From Alphaproteobacteria bacterium UBA5343 (GTDB lineage Bacteria; Pseudomonadota; Alphaproteobacteria; RF32; UBA5343): DNA of 8,926 bases. The notes under the pieces were generated by a model. That model was given only the letters and a program-made list of their open reading frames with translations. It was not told the DNA's origin and searched no databases. A program made the translations under genes and the position numbers. Below are positions 1 through 4,642 of the stretch, one piece after another. The stretch is taken from the NCBI GenBank assembly GCA_002410125.1, contig DHQH01000032.1:16917-25842 (forward strand). The letters are read 5' to 3'. Position 1 is the stretch's first letter; each line of letters opens with the position of its first letter.

Positions 1-104
1 TGCTGGGTAGAGTTTTGAGTAGTAGTTTCGGAAGTTGTTTGTGCATTACCAACAAATACTAAAGAAAATAATGCAATAGCTGAAATTATAATTCTTGTTT
101 TCAT
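1..104 (-). CDS. N-terminus of an exported protein (partial)
   Basis: A gene begins with ATG at 104 and runs off the left edge of the window, so only 34 codons are visible. They read as a Sec signal peptide: a short basic start (MKTR), a hydrophobic core (IIISAIALFSLVFV), and a likely signal peptidase I site after GNA, with Q at +1. The mature start is rich in Thr, Ser and Gln, suggesting a flexible region. The ATG lies 19 bases after the batB stop on the same strand, so it is probably the next gene of the bat operon. No clear Shine-Dalgarno is visible; the gap is almost pure A/T. In other genomes this slot can hold a TPR protein (BatC), BatD or an unrelated periplasmic protein; the visible part does not decide. 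Export is well supported, function unknown. Confidence 0.72.
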   Translation of the reverse strand, partial: MKTRIIISAIALFSLVFVGNAQTTSETTTQNSTQ

Positions 105-123
105 GTTTAAATTTTTAAAAAGT

Positions 124-1326
124 TTAATTGATTGAATCATTGTTTGTATGATTGCGTCCTCGGCCAAAGCCATAGCCCTGACCCTTACGGCGTAGTCCTT
201 GCCGCTGGTTTCCTTGACCATGTCCATGGTGGTGTCCACCTGTATTAAAAAATTGCTCGAAAATATTATTGAGTTCCGGTATTTGTTCTGCAGTACAAAA
301 ACCTTTTATTCCCATATAATATTTGTAAGTCAGTTTTTTTAAATCAGCATGGAGCATCCCAATTGAGTCCGACTGGATATTAAGTTTGGAAGAGTCACAA
401 GCAGTTTGTTTCATCTCTTTCATCATATTGCCATCTAATAAACGATCACCATCATCTAAAATTTTTCCCCAATCACTATCATCACTCATAACCTTAACAA
501 ACTCACCACCACCATTTTTAGCGATTCTATTAAGAGCATCGGCGTCTAATCTACTAACCTTTATTTCACCATCACCACTAGATCTAAGATGAGGCATTCT
601 CATCACAGGAGCACCATCTTTTGTAGACATTCCCATCACATAAATTTTAGATTTATACTTGCCATAAAATTCTTTTGCTTTTGCCAAAGCCTTATCAAAT
701 TTTTGTCCCTTTTCAGGAGTAATAATTATCAATCTACCATAACTAAGCCCATTATTTTCAAAAACCTCTATCGCACTATCAATCACCCTATCAATTCTAA
801 TTCCATCACTTGGCATAATAGTAAAATCAATTTGCGATATAATATTTTCTATCAATTTTTCATCATCACTCATCGGAGTAATCATATAAGGCTCATCAGA
901 AAACACCATCAATCCAAGCTCAAACTCACCTTTTTCAGCAAGCATTTTTGTAAAATCAATTATCTCAAATTTAGCCCTTTGTAAACGATTAGGAGAAAAG
1001 TCTTTCACATTCATTTTTGATGAAACATTAAGAGCAATTAATGTTGGGTTTGTTTTAGAAAAACTACTAACTGGAATTTTGTTTATAGCCATTCCTGTCA
1101 AGGCAAAAACCGCAAATAAAGCCGCAATCAATCCCCAAACAGAAATCATTTTTCGATTCCCTTTTGCAGATTTTACTGATAGATATTTCAGCAAATGATC
1201 ATCACAAATCTTCTGCCAACTAGAACTAATCTTCCCAGATTTTATCGCATATAAAAAGATTAATATCACTGGAATAATCAGTAATAAGAAATAAGGCCTG
1301 ATAATATGTAAACCCAATATATCCAT
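124..1326 (-). CDS. batB: BatB-like VWA membrane protein with degenerate MIDAS and Spy/CnrR-like C-terminal tail
   Basis: 400 residues. Two N-terminal membrane helices (about 10-28 and 60-82) flank a basic loop, which places the following VWA domain (about 93-290) in the periplasm. The SPNRLQRAK stretch (111-119) after the first motif is typical of BatB. The metal site is damaged: the canonical DxSxS is N100-V-S102-S-K104, the TDG motif reads T203-P-E-K-G, and the middle Thr position appears to be Ile176. Family members usually end with a third membrane helix; none is present here. Instead residues about 301-362 (DSSKLN, LHADLKKLTYKYY, FCTAEQ, ELNNIFEQFF) resemble the C-terminal half of Spy/CpxP/CnrR-type periplasmic metal or stress proteins. 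A His/Gly/Gln/Arg-rich tail (363-400) follows. The start ATG overlaps the batA stop by one base (TAATG), so translation is coupled. BatB identity rests on domain order and on lying next to batA; the tail assignment is inferred from residue pattern only. Confidence 0.8.
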   Translation of the reverse strand: MDILGLHIIRPYFLLLIIPVILIFLYAIKSGKISSSWQKICDDHLLKYLSVKSAKGNRKMISVWGLIAALFAVFALTGMAINKIPVSSFSKTNPTLIALNVSSKMNVKDFSPNRLQRAKFEIIDFTKMLAEKGEFELGLMVFSDEPYMITPMSDDEKLIENIISQIDFTIMPSDGIRIDRVIDSAIEVFENNGLSYGRLIIITPEKGQKFDKALAKAKEFYGKYKSKIYVMGMSTKDGAPVMRMPHLRSSGDGEIKVSRLDADALNRIAKNGGGEFVKVMSDDSDWGKILDDGDRLLDGNMMKEMKQTACDSSKLNIQSDSIGMLHADLKKLTYKYYMGIKGFCTAEQIPELNNIFEQFFNTGGHHHGHGQGNQRQGLRRKGQGYGFGRGRNHTNNDSIN

Positions 1327-2345
1327 TAACCTAATACTCTCTTTCTATGCACTGCATTTATTAAAAACATTAAAAACACTATTCCCATAGCAATCATTAA
1401 AGGAATATAAAACAACTCTTTTTTAGGTCTAATTTCATTTTCTTCAGAACTAACAGCTTCTAACTCATCAATTTTATCATAAATTCCTTTTAGCTCTGAT
1501 AAATCCTGAGCCCTATAATAATCCCCTCCTGTCTCATCAGCTATTCTTTTTAATGTCTGCTCATCCAAATCTTGCGATGGATTAATAACTTTTGTTCCAA
1601 AGAAAGATTTAACTCTCATCTCGGTAGCACCAACTCCAATAGTATAAAATTTAACTCGCTCATCTACTGCTAATTTTAATGATTTTTCAGGGGTAAATTT
1701 CCCATAATTACTCACCCCATCAGTCAGCAAAATAACCACTCGACCTTTCTCATCAATATCTTTGATATATTTAACCGACATCGCCATAGCATCGCCAATT
1801 GCAGTCTTTCTTCCTGCAAAACCAGCGTCCATGTCCATAATGATATTTTTCACACTATCATGATCAAAAGTAAGTGGCGATTGTAGATATGAACGCGAAC
1901 CAAACAACACCAAACCGATTCTATCATTGATTCGTTTATCAATAAAATCATTAGCCACCAATTTAACTGCAGTTAACCTATCAATCCTCTGCCCATTATA
2001 GGCAAAATCAGCAGTCAGCATAGATTCAGACAAATCCAAAACCAGCATAATATCTCGACCATCTTTTTTCACTTTAGAAGCATCGCCAACATATTGCGGT
2101 CTGGCAAAAGCCACCACTAACAACAACCAAACAATTGATAATAAAACCATCATCCATTTATTTTTAGATTTTATACTATTAGAACTTTTATAAGTCTTCT
2201 TATCAGCTTCTTTTACCATCGAGATCAAAGGAAAACTTATCGCATCCCCATAAATATTCTTAACCTCTGGCAAAAACTTCCTCACCAAAATCGGAACAGG
2301 CAAAAGCAACAAGGCATATATGAATTCAAATTCAAAACTAATCAA
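1326..2345 (-). CDS. batA: BatA-like VWA-domain membrane protein with intact MIDAS
   Basis: 339 residues, normal length for BatA. It has a membrane-associated N-terminus (about 8-25), a second helix (about 64-81) ending in the family-typical ARPQY, a VWA domain (about 97-290) and a C-terminal helix (about 311-331) followed by a basic end. The metal-ion-dependent adhesion site is complete: D104-x-S106-x-S108 in VLDLSESM, T181 in GRKTAIGDA, and T208-D209-G210. The start is TTG at 2345, inside a 4-base TTGA overlap with the stop of the upstream DUF4381 gene. I accept it because the next residues match the usual BatA beginning (a short aromatic stretch, then LLLLPVPILVRKFLP). Bat proteins have been linked to aerotolerance and envelope stress; the ligand of the VWA domain is generally unknown. 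With its normal MIDAS, this is probably the metal-binding partner of the degenerate BatB downstream. Confidence 0.9.
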   Translation of the reverse strand: MISFEFEFIYALLLLPVPILVRKFLPEVKNIYGDAISFPLISMVKEADKKTYKSSNSIKSKNKWMMVLLSIVWLLLVVAFARPQYVGDASKVKKDGRDIMLVLDLSESMLTADFAYNGQRIDRLTAVKLVANDFIDKRINDRIGLVLFGSRSYLQSPLTFDHDSVKNIIMDMDAGFAGRKTAIGDAMAMSVKYIKDIDEKGRVVILLTDGVSNYGKFTPEKSLKLAVDERVKFYTIGVGATEMRVKSFFGTKVINPSQDLDEQTLKRIADETGGDYYRAQDLSELKGIYDKIDELEAVSSEENEIRPKKELFYIPLMIAMGIVFLMFLINAVHRKRVLG

Positions 2346-2818
2346 AATGCTCTCCCCTCAACCCATTTAATAGTCAAAATTTTCAACTCTTCTGCATCTT
2401 CTTTTGAATATTTTTTAGTTTCTTTTTGAATATAAGGAGCATCAATTAAAAGTGATTTTGCTTGTTCTTGGAATTTAATTTTTTCTGATTTATCATTTAA
2501 AAATTCTACCCATTCATCACCATAAATCTTTGCAAATTCTGAGCGTTTAAACTGCAACAAACAAACTCTCCTTAACATATTAGAACATATAATTGCCGAT
2601 TCTATAGGATTCTCTATCTCAAGATTTTTTAGAACTTTAAGAACATATCTTTTTTTGCTTTGCTTAATTTTTTTGATTATAAACTTCACTAAGAAATATA
2701 ATAATAGCAATAACAAGAATAACCCCCACCAAGCCGGAGCTATAGGAAATATTGAAACCCCTTGAACAGGCTCATGAATATCCCTTAACTGTGCTAATAT
2801 ATCCTGACTTCCATTCAT
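2342..2818 (-). CDS. DUF4381 family membrane protein of the bat cassette
   Basis: 158 residues. It opens with the family-type stretch LAQLRDIHEPVQG (about 8-20), then a Pro/Trp-rich turn (FPIAPAWW) and one strong membrane helix (about 31-49). A basic stop-transfer sequence (KKIKQSKKRY) and an alpha-helical cytoplasmic domain follow, which includes MLRRVCLLQFKRSEFAKIYG and a DEWVEFLND motif. This is the pattern of DUF4381 proteins, which sit between DUF58 and the VWA genes in MoxR-bat clusters. It is the first gene of the cassette here and overlaps batA by four bases (TTGA). An AAAGGA Shine-Dalgarno at 2828-2833 precedes the ATG with 9 bases spacing, which supports this start. A role as scaffold of the VWA membrane complex is an inference from context; no biochemical function is established for the family. 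Confidence 0.8.
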   Translation of the reverse strand: MNGSQDILAQLRDIHEPVQGVSIFPIAPAWWGLFLLLLLLYFLVKFIIKKIKQSKKRYVLKVLKNLEIENPIESAIICSNMLRRVCLLQFKRSEFAKIYGDEWVEFLNDKSEKIKFQEQAKSLLIDAPYIQKETKKYSKEDAEELKILTIKWVEGRAF

Positions 2819-2846
2819 AAATTACCATCCTTTAAATGCCCCAAGC

Positions 2847-2917
2847 TGTCATCCTCGAAATATCCAATTAATTCGATATTTCGGGGATCCAGATCTATTG
2901 CGAAGCAATTCAAATCT
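2847..2917. repeat. Palindromic intergenic repeat, copy 1 (GTCATCC...GGGGATC type)
   Basis: A nearly perfect 14-bp stem pairs 2851-2864 with 2875-2888 (core arms CGAAATATC and GATATTTCG), with one G-U pair and a 10-base loop. A smaller hairpin, ATTGC-GAA-GCAAT, follows at 2897-2909, nested inside AGAT/ATCT arms (2891-2894 and 2914-2917). The TGTCATCC start and GGGGATCCAGATC end are the hallmark of short palindromic repeats scattered through Rickettsiales and related genomes. It lies in the likely 5' leader of the bat operon. Confidence 0.7.
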
Positions 2918-2926
2918 ATTCCCTAT

Positions 2927-2955
2927 AATGTAGAATCTTAAAGACCGCAAATCAA
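2927..2955 (-). promoter_or_regulatory. Candidate promoter of the bat operon
   Basis: On the minus strand TTGATT (2950-2955) is followed after 17 bases by TACATT (2927-2932), a moderate sigma70-type match. Transcription would start near 2920, giving a leader of about 100 bases that contains the palindromic repeat at 2847-2917. The -10 matches the consensus at four of six bases only, so this is tentative. Confidence 0.33.
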
Positions 2956-3002
2956 GTCATTACTCAACATAAAACACAAGAAAAGGTATAGGAATATTTT
3001 CC

Positions 3003-3030
3003 TTGACTTTTAAGTTAAAATATGTAATAT
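3003..3030 (+). promoter_or_regulatory. Promoter upstream of the endolysin gene
   Basis: TTGACT (3003-3008) and TAATAT (3025-3030) are separated by 16 bases, a good sigma70-type promoter. Transcription would begin near 3037, only about five bases before the strong hairpin at 3042-3070. It is the only strong plus-strand promoter seen ahead of the endolysin gene at 3163. Confidence 0.6.
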
Positions 3031-3041
3031 TAAAATCACTC

Positions 3042-3074
3042 AAACGGGATTAGTGTATCTAATCCCGTTTTGTC
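3042..3074 (+). terminator. Terminator-like hairpin at the start of the endolysin leader (possible attenuator)
   Basis: A perfect 11-bp stem (AAACGGGATTA at 3042-3052, TAATCCCGTTT at 3060-3070) with a 7-base loop is followed by a short T-rich stretch (TTTTGTCATTTT). It has the form of a Rho-independent terminator, though the U tract is interrupted. No plus-strand gene precedes it in the window, and a promoter ends 12 bases upstream. It could cap a roughly 40-nt transcript, act as an attenuator, or be the left-over terminator of a lost gene. Confidence 0.55.
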
Positions 3075-3102
3075 ATTTTAAATCCTCCATAAATCACTAA
3101 CT

Positions 3103-3131
3103 CGTCATTCCGAATTTATTTCGGAATCTTT
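3103..3131. repeat. Palindromic intergenic repeat, copy 2 (CGTCATTCCGAA...TTCGGAATC type)
   Basis: A perfect 8-bp stem pairs ATTCCGAA (3107-3114) with TTCGGAAT (3120-3127) across a 5-base loop. CGTCATTCC at the start and GGAATC at the end match the outline of the repeat at 2847-2917, in the same orientation. It lies in the endolysin leader about 17 bases before the Shine-Dalgarno. Confidence 0.65.
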
Positions 3132-3147
3132 CAACTACATAAATAAA

Positions 3148-3152
3148 AAGGA
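3148..3152 (+). promoter_or_regulatory. Ribosome binding site of the endolysin gene
   Basis: AAGGA with 10 bases to the ATG at 3163. It supports that ATG as the start. Confidence 0.65.
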
Positions 3153-3162
3153 AAATAATACA

Positions 3163-3993
3163 ATGTTTGAATCAATCACAAACTGGTTAAAACAACCATT
3201 AGCAGAAAACTCAAATGCAAATGAAGATGATATTTTTAGCGCCAAGAAAAAACTCCAAAAACTAAACTCTTATCAACCACAAACAGAAGCAGGAGAAACT
3301 AAAGACAATATATCCAAAATCCCCAATCAAAATCTTTTTGATGCTATTGAAAAATTTCAAAAAGAAAATAATCTTAAAGCTGATAGAATTATGAAACCTG
3401 AAGGAGAAACCGAACAAGCAATAAACTCCAAATTAAAATATACTAGAAATCTAGATAATCTAATAGCTGATAAAATCACAAAGCCTAAAGAGCAAAAAAT
3501 CAACAATCCAAACTACAAACTAAAATATGGTAACGATGTTGACATTAATCTTGCAAAAGAAATGGAGAAAGACACAATATTTATAAAAGATGCCAAAAAG
3601 CTTAAATTTTTAGAGGGGGGTTATATCAATAATCCTAATGATCCAGGAGGAGAAACTAAGTTTGGAATATCAAAAAAGAGATACCCTAACAAAGACATTA
3701 AAAACTTAACAAGATCCCAAGCAGATTATTTAACATATAAAGATTTTTACAGATACAGAAATATAAACACATTACCTAATGGAATAAGAGAAGATGTTGT
3801 TAATATTGGTTTCAACCAAGGACCTGAAAGAGCAATCATGAGATTACAAAAAATAGTAGGAGCAAAACAAGATGCTTATATAGGAAATAAAACCATAAGC
3901 AAAATACAACAATACAATATACAAGACATAAGAAAACGATTTAAAGATCTAAGTTACGACAGATATCATAAACTGCAAGCTAAAAAACCCTAA
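3163..3993 (+). CDS. GH108-type endolysin (lysozyme-like) with N-terminal repeat domain, frameshifted near the 3' end
   Basis: 276 residues as read. The C-terminal half (about 145-276) matches glycoside hydrolase family 108: KFLEGGYINNPNDPGGETKF at 148-167, with E151 the expected catalytic acid, then GISKKRYP, and later DVVNIGFNQGPERA with the GNKT loop. Such enzymes cleave the glycan strands of peptidoglycan. Residues about 22-92 form a small domain with NQNLFDAIEKFQKENNL and MKPEGETEQAINSKL, a peptidoglycan-binding-like unit I recall from alphaproteobacterial proteins; the stretch between the domains is polar and probably a linker. There is no signal peptide, so release needs a holin or other route, as for phage endolysins. 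The reading frame stops at TAA 3991-3993 after KKP, but the next frame continues with the conserved GH108 end (see 3986-4048), so an extra A in the A6 run at 3982-3987 has probably truncated it by about 20 residues. Prophage remnant or domesticated gene are both possible; no other phage genes are visible. Confidence 0.85.
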   Translation: MFESITNWLKQPLAENSNANEDDIFSAKKKLQKLNSYQPQTEAGETKDNISKIPNQNLFDAIEKFQKENNLKADRIMKPEGETEQAINSKLKYTRNLDNLIADKITKPKEQKINNPNYKLKYGNDVDINLAKEMEKDTIFIKDAKKLKFLEGGYINNPNDPGGETKFGISKKRYPNKDIKNLTRSQADYLTYKDFYRYRNINTLPNGIREDVVNIGFNQGPERAIMRLQKIVGAKQDAYIGNKTISKIQQYNIQDIRKRFKDLSYDRYHKLQAKKP

Positions 3994-4048
3994 ATTAAAA
4001 GTTTTTAGAGGTTGGTTTGATAGACTTCCTAATCATTATGATGAATAA
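3986..4048 (+). other. Out-of-frame C-terminal extension of the endolysin
   Basis: Read one base forward from the annotated frame, this stretch encodes 20 codons after the run of A plus a TAA stop at 4046-4048, starting NPKLKVFRGWFDRLPNHY. The F-x-GW-x-xR pattern is the usual end of GH108 enzymes. Removing one A from 3982-3987 joins it directly to the preceding KLQAK. It overlaps the last 20 bases of the convergent gene at 4029-4520. Confidence 0.75.
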
Positions 4049-4520
4049 AATCAGCAGTTCTGATAGATTTCACGAGCATATTTTTTACAATTTGAGAAGT
4101 ATCATAAGTATAAAGAAGATTAGAAATTGTTCCACAAGGACAATCATCATGAGCTTGATTTATATTACTTGTAATAACATAGCTATTTTTAAGGAAGTTA
4201 TTGAAGTTTTCTTTAACTTCCTTTGCCCTTTTAGAATAAAACTTATCTATCACATTGTTAAATATATAAACATAACAACCTGTAAGGTTATAACTTGATT
4301 TCATCATTTGTGAGTTAGTAAAATTATCTTCTTTAGATAAAAACTCTTTTTGCTGAGTTTCACACTCATACATTTTAACAATTGATTGCTTCAAGAACTC
4401 ATCATCCACATCACTAACTTCAATTTCAGTAATATTATCACCAGTACAATAATAACCAACACTAGTTGCACCTATAAACAACAATAAACCTAATATAATA
4501 TAAAGAATTTTCTTTTTCAT
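4029..4520 (-). CDS. Small exported or membrane-anchored Cys-containing protein, possibly LprI/DUF1311-like
   Basis: 163 residues from the ATG at 4520. I prefer this to the ATG at 4544 because MKKK followed by a hydrophobic stretch (about 5-23) is a normal export start, and AGGA at 4530-4533 sits 9 bases upstream. The stretch could be a cleaved signal peptide or an uncleaved anchor; GYYC is not a good lipobox. The mature part has five cysteines (25, 53, 82, 127, 129), including a CPC pair, and is mostly helical and polar. The spacing of C53, C82 and C127, the NNVIDKFYSK segment, and the ending GTISNLL...IRTADF faintly recall LprI/DUF1311 lysozyme-inhibitor-like proteins. I cannot confirm the family from pattern alone. 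It has its own promoter and ends tail-to-tail with the endolysin gene. Confidence 0.68.
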   Translation of the reverse strand: MKKKILYIILGLLLFIGATSVGYYCTGDNITEIEVSDVDDEFLKQSIVKMYECETQQKEFLSKEDNFTNSQMMKSSYNLTGCYVYIFNNVIDKFYSKRAKEVKENFNNFLKNSYVITSNINQAHDDCPCGTISNLLYTYDTSQIVKNMLVKSIRTADFIHHND

Positions 4521-4555
4521 CAAACAACATCCTAAAAATAGCATTTATAAAAAAT

Positions 4556-4584
4556 ATTCTACCCCTCAAATAAAAACAAATCAA
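4556..4584 (-). promoter_or_regulatory. Promoter of the small exported protein gene
   Basis: On the minus strand TTGATT (4579-4584) is followed after 17 bases by TAGAAT (4556-4561). Transcription would begin near 4549, giving a leader of about 28 bases to the ATG at 4520. This also argues against the ATG at 4544, which would leave almost no leader. Confidence 0.6.
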
Positions 4585-4606
4585 CAACCAAAAAATAATA
4601 AAACCC

Positions 4607-4637
4607 AAGAAAAAAGGAGGTATCAAAACCTCCTTTT
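4607..4637 (-). terminator. Rho-independent terminator of alaS
   Basis: A perfect 10-bp stem (4612-4621 with 4628-4637, core AGGAGGT/ACCTCCT) and a 6-base loop begins a few bases after the alaS stop. On the minus strand the stem runs into a T6 tract. It lies just ahead of the promoter at 4556-4584 and so separates alaS from the next gene. Confidence 0.85.
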
Positions 4638-4642
4638 AATTT

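Noticed and set aside
386..984. Plus-strand open frames inside batB
   Set aside because: They are antisense to a well-supported gene and show no recognisable domain; low-complexity composition mirrors the batB coding strand.
3982..3988. Programmed ribosomal frameshift at the endolysin A-run
   Set aside because: The needed shift is +1 (one A skipped), not the -1 shift typical of A AAA AAC sites, and no stimulatory structure is evident; an indel is simpler.
4017..4298. Plus-strand open frame opposite the small exported protein gene
   Set aside because: It lies antisense to a gene with its own promoter and Shine-Dalgarno, and its sequence looks like a shadow frame. Only its first bases matter, as part of the endolysin extension.
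4521..4544. Earlier ATG start for the small exported protein
   Set aside because: It would leave almost no leader behind the predicted promoter, while the ATG at 4520 has AGGA at good spacing and a normal signal start.
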